Assembly (NCBI GenBank): GCA_026122225.1 | Contig: JANEZZ010002696.1 | Coordinates: 930,001 to 994,000, forward strand | From: Heloderma charlesbogerti | Taxonomy: Eukaryota; Chordata; Lepidosauria; Squamata; Helodermatidae | DNA length: 64,000 nucleotides | Direction of reading: 5' to 3' | Part shown: in pieces, positions 1 through 11,850 of the stretch | Position numbering within the stretch: position 1 is the stretch's first letter | Layout: each line of letters begins with the position of its first letter | Translations under genes and position numbers: made by a program | The notes under the pieces: generated by a model | What the model saw: the letters and a program-made list of their open reading frames with translations, nothing else | The model's database searches: none | What the model was told of the DNA's origin: nothing

Positions 1-611
1 CCAACACCGACACTCTGCTTTTCTCTGGAGTGACTTTCTGCCCATCATCCCTTAGCATGCCAATTTCCTATGGCACAATATTTGATAATCTGGGATATTT
101 TGATTACCTGAAAGCTCTTCTATTATTTGCCTTAAGTGGATTAATATAACCAGCACAAAGTACTATGTATGAAGTTATAGATTTACCGTAAGATTTGTTG
201 CAAAGATTAACTTCTAAGCCCTCTCCCCACCCCCACCCCCCACAAATTCTAAACACTGATTATTATTTTTTTAAAAATTGAAGTTTCTGCCTAAAATAGA
301 ATTGAACATTGCCCCTACCTGCCACCCCAGGTCTCGGAAGCTCACATACAGTTCATGTTTTTTACAGGCCTGTTTCTGCTCACTTGTATTATAATCTGTA
401 GAAAGAAAAGATGTGCATTGTATAAATAGTTCTACAGTTCTAAGTATCCACTATTTTCCCCCTTATATATTACAAACATCTTGATATGAATAAAGCTTCA
501 GGAAACCTACCATTGATATACAAAGTATTCAGGGCAATTGCTTGTCAAGCTGGCTGCTGGAGTGGCAGTTCTGGTAATAGTAGCAGAGGGACTTTAACAG
601 AATTATATTAA

Positions 612-702
612 AGGTGTGATCCTATGCATGTCTGCTAAGATGTAAGTTCCATTGAACCGAATGGAGTTTACTGCCAGGTGAGAGGATATATAGAATTTTA
701 GC
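612..702. repeat. Short MITE of the GCAATCCTA family
   Basis: Degenerate copy of a roughly 90-bp inverted-repeat element seen many times here (3233, 9765, 10558, 16290, 45805, 57975, 58228). The core is TCCATTGAA..AATGGAG between ends like GATCCTATGCATG and a diverged ATATATAGAATTT. Confidence 0.5.
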
Positions 703-965
703 TTCAATATCCATCAAAACCTGGGGCAGAAAGAGGCTCAATAGCAAATGTCACATTAGAAAAAGTCCAAATGTAACCAAAATAAACATGTCACTAAGGT
801 ATGCCAGTTATTTAAATCTTAGCAATTATTTTGCCATTTGCAAGCCTATTTAAAAACAGACATTCGCTAATGAACTTCCCTTCCCAAACAAGCAAGTAGC
901 AATAGGGATTCTCATCAACCAACCAAGCTATGTGTTTAACTTGCAAAAGGTATTCTGATGATTAT

Positions 966-1197
966 GGGTGCTTCCAGATGTGCAGCTTCTAGTGCTATGG
1001 GTCCAAACACATTGTGCAGCTATTCTATCTTTTCTTCTTTAATGGATTTTTTTGTGATAAGAAAAAAAAAGGCAGAAGTGTTGGGAAAACACGAGAGGGT
1101 TATAACTGGAAGATGATGTAGTCTGGGCCACCTCAACCCCAAATTCTGTGAACGAGGCAGGATAACCTCATGATAAAGGCCTCGTCTGGAAGCACCC
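966..1197. mobile_element. MITE with GGGTGCTTCCAGA ends
   Basis: Inverted termini GGGTGCTTCCAGATG (966) and CGTCTGGAAGCACCC (1183-1197) enclose 232 bp with no coding sequence. Isolated right ends of the same type occur at 1601-1612 and 50703-50716, both followed by TTA. A TTA target would fit PIF/Harbinger, but this copy lacks a matching duplication, so the superfamily is uncertain. Confidence 0.5.
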
Positions 1198-1646
1198 GAT
1201 GACCTTTAGAAAAAACCACAGGAGCAGTATTGTTTAATTTTCAACATTTGTATAGTGTCCATCACCAAAAGTAATGAACCAATAAAATGATGCAAGCAAG
1301 ACAGGTTTAATGAACTAGGACGTAGAAACCAAAAGCACTGTAGACTCCTCAACACCATGTATTTTTGTTGCCTTAATGATTCCAGATTTGCAGTGATCTA
1401 ATAACTTTGCATGCAATCCCCCTGCCTCATTCCCTGAATTCTGCGGGGGTGTCTATATGATATCATCCCCTACTCATAACCGTTTCATATTTTCCCACCA
1501 CTTCTTCCATCTTTTCAGTCATTGTGGAAAATCCATTAAGTAAGACAAAATGGAACAGATGCACAACGTCCTTTGTCTGTTAGGGCTAGGTGCCCTCCAA
1601 CTGGAAGCACCCTTAGACCACTCAGCGAAATGGGTACTCTATAATG

Positions 1647-2007
1647 CAGGGGTGTTGAACCCCTTTCAGGCTGAGGGCTAAATTCAGTTTTGGAGAAGCG
1701 CTTGGGGGGCACATTCCAGTAGAGGGAGGGGCCAGAACGGAGTGGCGTCAAAAATGCCAAGAATACACACACACACACACACACAAATACTAGCTTAAAG
1801 CTCTTACTGCCAGTAAGTAACAAAACTTTAGGAGAGGCATTCCAACTTTTTTGAATGGGAAAAAATAGCGCAAAAGCCAGGAAACCACCAAAAGATCATG
1901 ACACGGGGGGACTGGGGAAGGGGCTGTCTGGGGCAATCCAGAGTGCCAGATTGGGACCCCGGGCAGGCCAGATTTGGCTGGCACACACCTGAGGTTAAAC
2001 ATCCCTG
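1647..2007. mobile_element. hAT-like MITE (CAGGGGTGTTGAACC)
   Basis: The left end CAGGGGTGTTGAACCCC and right end GGTTAAACATCCCTG are inverted and hAT-like. A (CA)n tract at 1765-1785 lies inside. The flanking 8 bp (ctataatg, atgcagtg) match only weakly. Confidence 0.55.
1765..1785. repeat. (AC)n microsatellite
   Basis: About ten AC units inside a hAT-like MITE. Confidence 0.95.
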
Positions 2008-2647
2008 ATGCAGTGTATAAAATGGAATAGGTTTTCAGGATTTGATTGATTTTCAATTTTCCAGAAAGTCTGAAGTGAGAAGATTCTCAGTCTCCAGTTT
2101 GTTTTTATAATCAGAAGACAGGTCAAGCCTTTTCCATAGGGTTATGGGCTCATTCTCAAAAAATGTCAATTTTGTGCCAATTTTGTGCCAAATCAGTATT
2201 CAACTGTGTGAATGCATGTTAAGTATATACTTGGTTATTGATCCTGTTTTTATTTCATTCTTTCTAGCCTTTTGCTAAATGAATGGTTATGCCTATTTTT
2301 TATGGCTTCCCTTCCTCGACTGCTGCTTAACAGATTTTCAGTGCAGTCTTCATCCTGTTCTACTAACCTTGCACAGGGGAGGGGAAGGGGGAGAAACTGT
2401 GCTGGATCTGCTGGCCACTTTTTGAAGAACAGAAAAGGGGTCACAGCAGAGAAGCAAAAAGTGCTGCATATTCTGCTTACCCACAAGCTCTTTGGAAGTC
2501 TATTTTCCCCATGATCCCTTTGTGATTTGGGGGGGGGGCAGGGGAGATAAAACTCTCTAGAAATATGTCAAAGTATCACTTCATCTTTCTCCACAGTCAC
2601 AAAACTGCTAAAAACAATTTGAAAACAAATGAGTGCTGTTCTAGATG

Positions 2648-2648
<1 letters not shown>

Positions 2649-2687
<39 letters not shown>
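2649..2687. repeat. (CA)n microsatellite
   Basis: About nineteen uninterrupted CA units. Confidence 0.97.
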
Positions 2688-2689
<2 letters not shown>

Positions 2690-3200
2690 CGTCGCAGCAT
2701 ACTTTATGTGGAACTGGGCATTCAATATCCAGTCTCAAGGGGGGAAAACCATTTGACCACACACTTATTTAGAATGCAAAAATACTAAACTAAATCCATA
2801 TTCCTTCCTTACATTTCTGCATCTCAAATGAGACAAATGTGGGATGTAATATTGCATTCCATGGAAATGGCTAGGGTGACATTTACAATACAGAATCTAG
2901 TGCCAAAGATCCAATTTCACTTACTGGAGCTTTAAGGTCCATATACTTTTTCTGTTAGGAATCAAAACCATGAGATATTGAGGCTGAATAAACTTTGTAC
3001 CCAAAAAATTTAGGAACTAGAGTTAGGCTTTAAAACATCTTTATGGAACAGGAAAAAAGGCTTTGAAGGGAAGACACAGAAATCAGATTTGAAACTCCTA
3101 AAAATATCCACAGGCAGGCAAAAAAAATTAAGATCGGTTGGGGGGGGGCCTCCAAAGTAAAGACATACGAGTAAGTATGCAATACCACAAAATATTGTGT

Positions 3201-3229
3201 AGTTAGTTAGTTAATTAATTAATTAATTA
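3201..3229. repeat. (AGTT)n/(TTAA)n microsatellite
   Basis: AGTT units pass into TTAA units, directly before a degenerate GCAATCCTA-family MITE (3233-3315). Confidence 0.85.
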
Positions 3230-3232
3230 CAG

Positions 3233-3315
3233 TTAGGCTACAATCCTGTACACACTTACTCACTGAACTGAGTCAGACTTACTTCTAAGTAGACATGTAT
3301 AGAATTGGTCTAATA
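3233..3315. repeat. Short MITE of the GCAATCCTA family
   Basis: The left end CTACAATCCTGTACACAC and right end TAGACATGTATAGAATTGG are inverted around a core like CTGAACTGAGTCAGACTTACT. Confidence 0.55.
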
Positions 3316-3395
3316 AGCATGGGCTGTTTTTTTGTTTTGTTTTTTTTCATTTTCATCCCATATCAATGACAACAGAACAAGCTAGTCTTGAATTT

Positions 3396-3541
3396 TTAGA
3401 ACCAAGGGGCGGGGGGCAACTGGTGGCTCTCCAGATGTTTTGGCCTACAACCCGCATCAGTCCTAGCCACATAGCCAATGGTGAAGGATAAAGGGAGTTA
3501 TAGGCCAAAACATCTGGAGGGCCACAAGTTGCCCACCCCTC
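3396..3541. mobile_element. hAT-like MITE (GGGCAACTTGTGGCCCTCCAG family)
   Basis: A palindromic element with ends GGGCAACTGGTGGCTCTCCAG and GGAGGGCCACAAGTTGCCC and inner arms GATGTTTTGGCCTACAAC / GGCCAAAACATCTGG. Related copies lie at 25316, 34884 and 61731. Flanks tagaac / tagaag may be a partial target duplication. Confidence 0.7.
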
Positions 3542-4673
3542 TTCTAGAAGGAAGTCTGTTTTCATGGTGAAATGTACACTATTTAAATACAGGTTTATTT
3601 TGTAAATTAATATTTGGCTCAATATTCCAGTGAAAGAGCTACTTTTGTTCATTTATATAGCATGGCTACAATCCTGATAACAACACAACATGGTGGAAGG
3701 AAGTGGGGGAAACTCTCCAATTATACTGTACAAGGAATTACAGGGACGAGAACTGGAACACAGAACAACAGTGACAGCTCTGTGCTTCTTGTAATATCTA
3801 CTTCCAGCCTTAGGCTGGTTAAATTCCATTGACCTCAGTGATTAAATTCCATTGACTTTTATGAGATTTAAACAATGCAGACTATCCCAGATGTATCCCA
3901 AGCTGTTGCCTGCTACTGCCTCCTTCTCTAGCTGGGAAAGGGTCAGGAAGGAACCTGGCAGCATGACTCCTAGCTAGGTCTTCCCGGCCCAAGCAAAGGA
4001 GGAAGCCATAGTGTACAGAAACAGGAGGGGCAGGGAGCAAGTCATACAGCCAGCAGAGTGGGGAGAAGACTGAACAGGTTGAGCCAGCATTCATTTTGCT
4101 AGTATGTCTGACTGTTCAGGTTTGCAGGCAGGCTTGAGATGCTTTCTCTGAACTCTCATTTTATCGGACATCTGTCTTCGGCCTACATGGTACAAGTTGC
4201 AAATTACCACAGTCAATGTGCTGCTCAAGTCACCCACATTCCCACTTCTAGGGATTTTAACGATGTTAACAACTTGCACATTGGCTGTGTGGAGCCAGAA
4301 CTGCACAGAAAAATGACAGATAAAAGTGGTTATGCGAACACTGGGCCTTAAAAACTCAATACAAATGAGAAGTGTTAATTCACCCCTAATCATCATCAAT
4401 CAACTTTATAACAATTTTCATGTACAGAATAATTTAATCTCATGTATTTGTCTATGCGGTATTATTAGAGGGTCCTGACCAAGTCAGTCAGACGTCTCTG
4501 GAGTAAACGGATTGTGCCTTATGCCCTATGCATGGCAGCCAGCATCATGTGATGCCTGTTGGATATTGACAGGAAAAAATGTCCTCCTCTCTCATCTAGT
4601 GAGATCATGAATTTATTCAAGGATGATTTATAATTTCATAGAAATACCATGGCCCTTTCTCCAACCTGACACT

Positions 4674-4725
4674 CACACACACACACACACACACACTCAC
4701 AGAGAGAGAGAGAGAGAGAGAGAGA
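4674..4725. repeat. Compound (CA)n-(AG)n microsatellite
   Basis: A CA run at 4674-4696 and an AG run at 4701-4725, separated by TCAC. Confidence 0.95.
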
Positions 4726-5584
4726 AGATATTTGCTTGCATCACATGTAGGGCTAATATGGGGGCAGGATTTGTGCAGGCCCATACAGCCTGTCCCCAAG
4801 CATCCCATGTTAGCTCAGAGACATTAATATGTTGAGCATGAAGGTCTGCCAAGGGGCTTGTAAGTGCGTTCAGTTGAATGTGCTTACACAGCTCCTGCAA
4901 ATGGGAACCCTGCCTTATCAGAATGCTCCTATGACAAATAATATTCCTATTTCCTACAAACAAAACTAGCATGTCAAGAAGAAGGCTGGGCTTGAACCCT
5001 TCTCCCTGTTATTCTAGTTTTCTTTGTGGGGGAACATTTTTTATAAGAAGCAACATTTCATGATATGAGTTTCAACTACTGAGTGAACAGTAGTATTGCC
5101 CAGACAAAGGTTTACCACCTCAGTGAGAATCAGGCCTTTGTTGCTCATGTCAATAACTGGTTTCCTATTTAAATAATAGGAATAGCTTATGGAATAGCTG
5201 CACATACATATTTAAAAGACCAAGAGGCTTCTCCATTGTTGTTGTTGTTGGGGTTTGGGGGACGACGATGACAACAACAACTGCTCTTGTTTTATTACCA
5301 CAACAAGAGCAGTAATAAAAAGAATGAGTACACTGTGGCAAATGGGGATAGTATAATCAATCAGTAGAACCAAAAAAAAAAATGTAGGCATCAGATAAAT
5401 AGAAAGAAGTTGCCTTGAGGTTTAGTTTGACTCCAAAGGATTTGCTTCTACAAAAGGACAAATTCGACAGGCAGATTAATGCTGAACTTATCAAAAGAGA
5501 AACAAATCTAGCAAAAGAAATCCAGGCTACTGCATGAAACAGCAGTACAGATACATATAACCCTCTGTGTGTGGTTTTCATGTT

Positions 5585-5690
5585 CTTTGAGCTGGACAGC
5601 CCTTCACCCAGAGGACACCTTCAAATAGTGCTTCAAACAGAGGACTATCCTCTGTGAAGTAGGACACATAGCCAGCCTACACCCATTACA
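5585..5690. repeat. Unclassified dispersed repeat, copy 1
   Basis: Shares a diagnostic string (CTGGACAGCCCTTCA, then CCTCTGTGAAGTAGGACAC, then AGCCA) with 35110-35172. No coding sequence or terminal repeat was found. It may be the 3' end of a retroelement. Confidence 0.45.
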
Positions 5691-5716
5691 TAGATGCTAT
5701 TAACTCTTTTTCTTAC

Positions 5717-5914
5717 CCCCAACACTTGGCATTCTTGAAGAATCTTGAGGACTGGTGGATTTGTTGCGATTCTGGTTTTTCTTTTTATTATTGGCAGCTC
5801 GGACGGATCGAAAAAGCACTTCACTTACTTTGAAGAATGCCACCATGAATGGCTGTTTTGACTGAGGGCCATGCCTTCCTATAAGGCCAGCTGATTTCAC
5901 ATTGATACTGCGGC
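5717..5914 (-). CDS. BMP5: BMP5 exon 4 (end of prodomain, maturation site, start of mature ligand)
   Basis: This 198-bp exon has acceptor ttttgcag and donor gtaaga, phase 1 at both ends. It encodes [20 protein letters not shown], then [15 protein letters not shown], the basic tetrad RSVR, and the start of the mature chain, [18 protein letters not shown], then [13 protein letters not shown] fits the minimal furin-type RXXR rule, and cleavage would fall between genomic positions 5799 and 5798. The lysine/arginine/asparagine-rich mature N-terminus is the heparan-sulfate-binding type of tail seen in this subgroup (family knowledge). NKS in that tail is a potential N-glycosylation sequon. The next exon would begin with the remainder of an Asp codon and lies before position 1. 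The BMP5 tail NQNRNKS plus QDSSRM separates it from BMP6 and BMP7. No frameshift or stop interrupts it. Confidence 0.97.
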
Positions 5915-7408
5915 CTGCAAAATAAATACACATAAGAATATTTACCACAACACCAAATCAGTTAGGCCAATGGATGAAGTTACAGTATTAGAAAGAATAA
6001 TTTTGTGAAACATAAATGTGAAAAGCAGATAACATTTTTTTGTAAATTGTATAGCATGGAAGAAAATATATATTCACTAGAATTCCACATTGTGATGGCA
6101 ATGAAATCATTATTTTTAAAATAAATTATTATTTTAAAAAGACACAACCCTCTTGTTTTTTAGAAAATAAGAATGATAAATTGGGAATCCTGTATACTCA
6201 ACAAAAATCAATAGGAATGAGAAATGGAAGCCATGTATATATTTATGCTTCAAGTCATAAATAATTTCAAAGCATTACTCAAATTTCACCAGAAACCTTA
6301 ACAACAGGTATAGCCAAGGCTTCAGTCTTTCAAGGAATAATATATAATAGAGGTTGAAATATGTACATGATTGACTCTGGTTTTACTCCTGAGGGATGTA
6401 CATATTTCTTTATAATATTTGTTCAGTCAGGACTGAGTAGTAACTTCACTAGATTATAGACTCTGACCCTCCAGGGTAGTGTGGATGGGGGGGAGAGGGG
6501 GGAGGATCAGCAGAAGGGGTTGAAAAAGAAAAAAGAGTCACTCAAGTTGCATCCATATGCATTTGTAACAAATAAGCCCCCCAGCTCTTCACAGAATTTA
6601 TTTTGGCAGCTTAAACACTTTCGTGTCTCCATGTCTTATGCAGAACCCTTCGTTCCGCCAGAAACTGAGACAGTGTCATATGAAGCTATGCAGCTGCACA
6701 AGGCAAGGGGAAGCAAATGGAGCTCCTTGAAACAGCAAAGTGTTGGTAAAGAAATTCTGAATTGCCGCCATTGTGCTAATCTTCCTCGGATCTATTGTTC
6801 TATAACCAGCCAGAAGAGGGGAAATGGTTAAAATCTGAGGACAAAAAAAGCATCTTCCTTGCAAATGTATCATGCCATTAAACTCAATCTCGCTAGAGAA
6901 AGAACTTACTAATAATCATAGGAGTAGGCCTTAAACAAATAAGCATATAGGCTTCCCTTTTAAAGGCAAACTTACAGTGGCTCTCTGCCAGGGTCTATAT
7001 TTCTTAGAAAAACTTCTATCATTGGCGTAAATGAAAGAGGCAGTTTGATTTGTGGTTAAAGTAGTTTCCATTCTACTTCCACTGTAACAAATGTATTAAT
7101 TCAGCTCAGACTTCCTCCTCCTGGCAGCCTTTTCGCAGTAAAAAAAAGAGAAATTAGAAGTCGCAGCCAAATACCGTACCTTGAACTGACCCACTTCAAT
7201 ACATAAACACTTTTACAACATGTTTATTCAGGTGTAGCACTTTAAATTGGTTTAAGATGTTTCCAGTGACAGAGAACCCAGCAAAGGCGGAAAAAAGAAG
7301 AACCGAGAAAGTTAAGCAGTTCAAGAGCAGAATAAGTGGTCACATATTCTGAAATTTTTAAATCATTGCTACTTCTTTGGGAGGGGGGCAGTATGGAAAA
7401 ATGATGAT

Positions 7409-7432
7409 AGAGAGAGAGAGAGAGAGAGAGAT

Positions 7433-7510
<78 letters not shown>

Positions 7511-7528
7511 TCGGCAGGCAGGCAGGCA
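7409..7528. repeat. Compound (AG)n-(GATA)n-(GACA)n-(GGCA)n array
   Basis: AG at 7409-7430, GATA at 7433-7476, GACA at 7477-7510 and GGCA at 7513-7528. Each block differs from the next by one substitution in the unit. GATA/GACA repeats are the Bkm type, famous for accumulating on snake and other vertebrate sex chromosomes. Confidence 0.97.
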
Positions 7529-7636
7529 TTTGTTGCAATTTCTAATTGCATTTTATACTTTAAAAAAAAATTATCCAAAGCTGCTTTTGTGCATTTGTTT
7601 CAATGGCTATAAAATGATGTGGTGCAGTTCATTTAT

Positions 7637-8475
7637 GAATGTATTTATTTATTTATTTAACAATATTTATATACCTCTCCACATCAAAGATTTCGGAGCA
7701 GTCAACAAGATAAAAGAATAAAACCCCATAATTAAAACAATTAAAATATTTTAAAAGAACATATTTTAAAGCTACTAAATGGCGGCTGGTCACTCGGGGA
7801 AAGCCTCTTGAAATAACACTGTCTTCAGAAGGCGCCGAAAGCAACACAACATTGGCACCTGCCTGACCTCCAAAGGCAGGGAATTCCACAGGAAGGGGGC
7901 CACCACACTGAAGGCTCTCTTACTGGTGGACCCCAACCGCACCATAGGTCCATGTGGAACTATCAGGAGCAAGCCCTCTAAGGACCTCAGTGACTAGACA
8001 ATTCGGTAAAGAAGAAGGCGCTCTCTCGGGTATACTGGTCCCAAGCTGTTTAGCGCTTTGTGTTGTTGTTGTTGTCCAGTAGTTAAGTCATGTCCGACTC
8101 TTCTTGACCCCATGGACCATAGCACGCCAGGCCTTCCTGTCCTCCGCTCTCTCCCGGAGTGTGCTGAAGTTCATATTCATTGCATCGGTGATGTTATCTA
8201 GCCATCTCATCCTCTGCCGTCCCCTTCTCCTTTTGCCTTCAATCCTTCCCAGCATCAGGGTCTTTTCCAGTGATGGCGCTTTGTACACTAGTACTAATAC
8301 CTTAAATGTGGCCCGGTAGCAAATAGGCAGCCAGTGCAGTTCCCTCAGCAAAGCAGTTGTACGCTGAAAAGGGGCAGCTCCCAACAACAGCCAAGCTGCT
8401 GCATTCTGTACTAGCTCCAGCTTTCAGACCAGCCTCAAGGGCAGCCCCACAAAGAGCGCATTGCAGTGAAAGTCT
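7637..8475 (-). mobile_element. 5'-truncated L2 LINE (copy A), split by a BovB fragment
   Basis: On the minus strand the sequence reads as the C-terminal part of an L2-clade reverse transcriptase ORF: LLGAAPFQRTTALLRELHWL near 8300-8390 and KRAFSVVAPFLWNSLPLEVR near 7870-7930, then a 3' UTR ending in a TAAA-type tail. These motifs match the C-terminus of the near-intact L2 at 24400-24715, but the 3' UTR differs, so it is another subfamily. Positions 8062-8275 are a BovB insertion. The copy resembles 36246-36674. Confidence 0.88.
8062..8275 (-). mobile_element. 5'-truncated BovB LINE 3' end
   Basis: Matches the 3' end of the full-length BovB at 36675 onward: the minus strand encodes LMLGRIEGKRRRGRQRMRWL and the WRAMVHGVKKSRT-type C-terminus, followed by an (AAC)n tail. 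It is flanked by the direct repeat gcgctttgt (8053-8061 and 8276-8284), a clear target-site duplication inside the L2. Confidence 0.93.
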
Positions 8476-8565
8476 TTAGCATGTCAGATTTAGCTTAACC
8501 TCATTTTCTAGAAAGATTGTTCATCTGAGGAGTTGCTGGAGTATATGGCCAGGTTCATACGATCA

Positions 8566-8900
8566 GCGGGGGAAACAATTCAGCGTTGGTTGTTTCCCCC
8601 ACCCTGCACATGCTGGTCACAGAACCAGGATTATCCTAATTACTTGCACTGTATCATGGGTTGCTGTGTCAACTGAACCCAGCACATGATGCAGGCATAG
8701 TGACTTTTCATCCACCCTACAACCCCTACTGCAAGCCATGGGTTGTAGGGTGGGGGGAAAGTAACTACGCCTGAGCTGCATCCTGGGTTCAGACGACACA
8801 GCAACCCATGACACACTGTGGGTAATTCGGGTAATTGCAGTCATGCGACTGGCATTGGCAGGGGAAACAACCGACACTGTGCTCTTTCCCCTACTGAGCA
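8566..8900. mobile_element. Foldback MITE
   Basis: Long imperfect inverted repeat: arms near 8640-8710 (ATCATGGGTTGCTGTGTC) and 8770-8835 (GACACAGCAACCCATGA), with GGGGGAAACAA-type sequence at both outer ends. No coding content. The exact termini are uncertain. Confidence 0.6.
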
Positions 8901-9764
8901 TCCAAACGCAGCCAATGCGTGTATGTTTTTGTTCCAATGCTTCCAATGGGAGGGGAAATAAATAACTATGTAGTGTTTCCTCCATTCTGGGGGTCTGGAG
9001 AACCAGGGGGCTTTGGATCCAGTTGATCCAAAGCCTACCCTGACCCACAAACACCAAAATGTCTTTTTTCACCCAGACCCCTGGAGCAGCAGCAATGGCA
9101 GAGCTACCATGATGGTAGAGATTTCTGCCACTGGTCAAAGAAAGGAGAGCCTCCACAGCAGACCTCTCTTTCCACTTGCAGAGGTCCGCAGCATCCTATC
9201 GCCCCTTGGGGGCCCCTCCCAGGGACCAGCGGATTGCACCCTCAATCATTTAATTTTGTGTATAAAATTGTCTATACAATTATCTATAAATTACTGGCAG
9301 ACATTTTAGGAAACCTATAAGATTTATATTAGAAGTGTGTATCAGAGACTATAAAGAAGTTCTCTTAATTTACAAAGGTGTATATTGTGTGAGAGGTAAA
9401 AAAAAGAAAAAAAAAGGGTTCAAGCCATGTGAACTCCCTTTAAAATAATGTTTAATATTATTAAGTTTCCTCTTGGTTTCATTCAGACTGCAGCAATGGG
9501 ATTACTATTAAAATCCCACAAGTTAAGGTTTACTTAAGTCCTCCAGATATACAGAGATACTCTTAAAAATTAGTCTAAGCCCAAATACCCTTTAAACACA
9601 GACGCAGTTTATGTGACTCTCTATCTTATGTTTACTTGATCTTTTGAACAGCCAAGGTAAGCTGTTAGGAACAGATAGTTTTTTTCACCCTTCACTGTAA
9701 AATTATGACCCAGTGCTTTTGCTGAATTTGTTTAAAAAATAATAATCATTCATATTTGAAAAGA

Positions 9765-9830
9765 TTTACTTGGAAGTAAATCCCAACAACTACTGTTGAA
9801 TTTACTTCCAAGTAAGTGAATTTAGGATTA
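9765..9830. repeat. Short palindromic MITE
   Basis: Arms TTTACTTGGAAGTAAAT and ATTTACTTCCAAGTAA around a short centre. Belongs to the GCAATCCTA family core. Confidence 0.6.
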
Positions 9831-10555
9831 CATGAGTTAAATTAATTTTGCAGCAAAAAGCATGTCACAATCATCAAAGCACTTAACTCAGAATTGCCCC
9901 ATTGATCTCAAAACTACTCCAAAATTAGTGGCTTCATAACTGAAACCTTCCCTTATTTATTATGGCCAGGTTCCAAAGAACCATGCAACAAGTTCCATGC
10001 ACCCAAGGGAGACTTGGGGTTGCGTTTCCCAAACAGCAGCCCCTCTCACATGCCACATAGCAAACCTTCTTTGAACCCGAGGGCCTTTCAGAAGCAGTTT
10101 GTTGGTGGTGATTATGGTTGGTGGGTTTGCTATCCAAAGGAAAAATTAGAAACCCCACTGAGCATGGCCAAGCTTTTTGGATCTTGGTCAGCATAATTCC
10201 GTCAATAATTGCAGTATGGGTTAATCGTTTTAACCATATTCACCTTGCCTGGATTGAAATAATTTACAAAACATAGATTTGGGAAAGACACACTGCAATC
10301 TTGTGTGGAAAGCAAGGGCCTTGTGCATGTGTCTATGGGTAGATGGATGGTAGAAAACTCACTTGTGCTGTCGTGTTTTGGTAGTGAAATCCTTTAGTTC
10401 ATACCCAAGTCATTTTTTCAAAAGCAGCCCTAATCATAGTACCTCTTTAAGAAACTCACCTCAAACTTCTGGCAGTTTGAATATCAAAGTAAATATGTTC
10501 TGATCATATGAGCTTTGATTGAGAGTGACAGATGATAACAGACTGTGCTTAAGAA

Positions 10556-10652
10556 CTTTTACAGTGCAATCCTACACATATCTGCTCAGAATTATGTCCC
10601 ATTGAGTTCAATGGGATAAATTCTCAGGTAAGCGTGTATAGGATTGCCTTAA
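10556..10652. repeat. Short MITE of the GCAATCCTA family
   Basis: Well preserved: left end AGTGCAATCCTACACATAT, core CCCATTGAGTTCAATGGG and right end GTGTATAGGATTGCC. Confidence 0.75.
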
Positions 10653-10659
10653 TGAACAA

Positions 10660-10917
10660 CACCGGGGTTGTTGGGTTTTTTTTACACTTTGTAATGGCGG
10701 CGGCGGCAGCCAGTCGGAAGACCGGCTGCCGCCCCCACCCCTGACAAAAGGCCGACGAACCGCCGCCGGGACCCGCCGCTGGGAGGGACATTTGCCAAAG
10801 GTAAGTCCCATCCCAGGGGGGGCGGGGGGCGGAGAATTTCACCGCCGATTTCGGGGGGCCGAATGCGTTGGCGCTCGGCCCCCTGAAGATTTGGGGAGAA
10901 ATTCTCCGCCATCCCTA
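10660..10917. mobile_element. Truncated hAT foldback element (TAGGGATG family)
   Basis: Only the CAGAGAATTC-type half is present, ending GAGAAATTCTCCGCCATCCCTA. It aligns with 45045-45270 and, inverted, with 62841-63056: GGCGGC tract, CGGAAGACC, GGTAAGTCCCATCCC, TTTCGGGGGGCCGAATGCG. The GC-rich open frames here are by-products of the repeat. The start is approximate. Confidence 0.75.
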
Positions 10918-10959
10918 CTCTGGTTACAACAGCGTCATTGGCTACCATTCCATTTCTGG

Positions 10960-11070
10960 ACACAAAAGTACTGGTTATGACAGATAAAGCCCTACATGAC
11001 TTGAGACCTTGGAAGACCACATTCTCCTATATGAGCCTGCCCAGGTTTTAAGTTTTTTGACAGAAGCCCT

Positions 11071-11116
<46 letters not shown>

Positions 11117-11405
11117 CACCATCACATTTGGTGGGAACATGAGAAAGGGCCTTCTCAGGGGCTGCTCCCAGGCTCTGAAACCCCCTGGCAAGGGAGGCCA
11201 AGCTAGTTCTATCTCTGCTGTCCTTCTGCCAGGAGGCAAAGGCATTTTTGTCTTTTAAGCGGACTTGTTTCTTGAAGTCAATCTCTCAACTGTTTTTAAT
11301 TGAATTGCTTTTATTTTTCAATTATAACTTTGTGTTTTATCTTGTATTTTATTGTTGTTAGCCACCCTAAGCACTATCTGTAGAGGGAAAGTGGAACATA
11401 AATTT
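10960..11405 (+). mobile_element. Decayed L2-like LINE 3' fragment
   Basis: The plus strand reads in broken frames like the C-terminus of an L2 ORF (KALHDLRPW, then ERAFSGAAPRL.NPLA), followed by a 3' UTR ending GCCACCCTAAGCACTATCTG and AACATAAATT. A (CT)n tract at 11078-11113 has expanded within it. Several frameshifts. Confidence 0.75.
11078..11113. repeat. (CT)n microsatellite
   Basis: About eighteen CT units inside the L2 fragment. Confidence 0.97.
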
Positions 11406-11850
11406 AGGGCACAATCTTATCATTTCTGTCCTGAATTGTAAGCCTCTGAACTCGGCGGTTTACTTTCATCCAATGCAGAGCAGGAGGCGTGGCAGAGGCA
11501 ATCTTCATCTCCCTGTCTTCCCGCTTTGCATTTACACTAGACAGGTTTTTTTGCCAATCTAGCTGGGGCATTTCGGGGTGGAGGAGGGAAGGAGGCTGGA
11601 GAAGCCTCAGGATAGCTCATATCCTGACTTCTCCTGTCTCTCCCCCCAACACCCCTTACCCCGTCCTCTGAGGTCAAGTTCCCAACCTCGGAGAGCAGCC
11701 AGCATGGTTCTTTCCATACTAGTTTCGAGGGGGAGGGGGTCGGAGCACAAATTCCCCCCTCTGAGGTTGGAGTGCTGTCTCTAACCTCAGAACTGGAAAT
11801 CTGAAATACCCTCTGGCCCCTCCTTCGCTGCCTACAGGCCAAAGGATTTC

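Larger units (their letters stand above)
1..5716 (-). other. BMP5: BMP5 intron 4 (5' part)
   Basis: AT-rich intronic sequence. It holds small MITEs (612-702, 966-1197, 1647-2007, 3233-3315, 3396-3541), CA and GA microsatellites (1765, 2649, 4674, 4701), and a dispersed unclassified repeat near 5585-5690. A terminal motif CACCTCAGTGAGA near 5115 matches the end of the element at 27886-28155. I see nothing recognisable in 1-605, 2016-2640, 2690-3200 and 3542-4670. Confidence 0.85.

Noticed and set aside
2565..2762. Histidine/threonine or cysteine/valine repeat peptides over the CA, GA and GATA tracts
   Set aside because: They are simple translations of microsatellites.
6481..6831. A 116-codon open frame on the plus strand
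   Set aside because: No recognisable domain, no splice or promoter context, and it lies antisense within BMP5 intron 3; chance is the simpler explanation.
10608..11020. GC-rich arginine/proline-rich open frames at 10.6-11.0, 44.4-45.3 and 62.8-63.6 kb as genes
   Set aside because: All three sit in copies of the same foldback hAT family, on either strand, with no conserved start, splice signal or domain.
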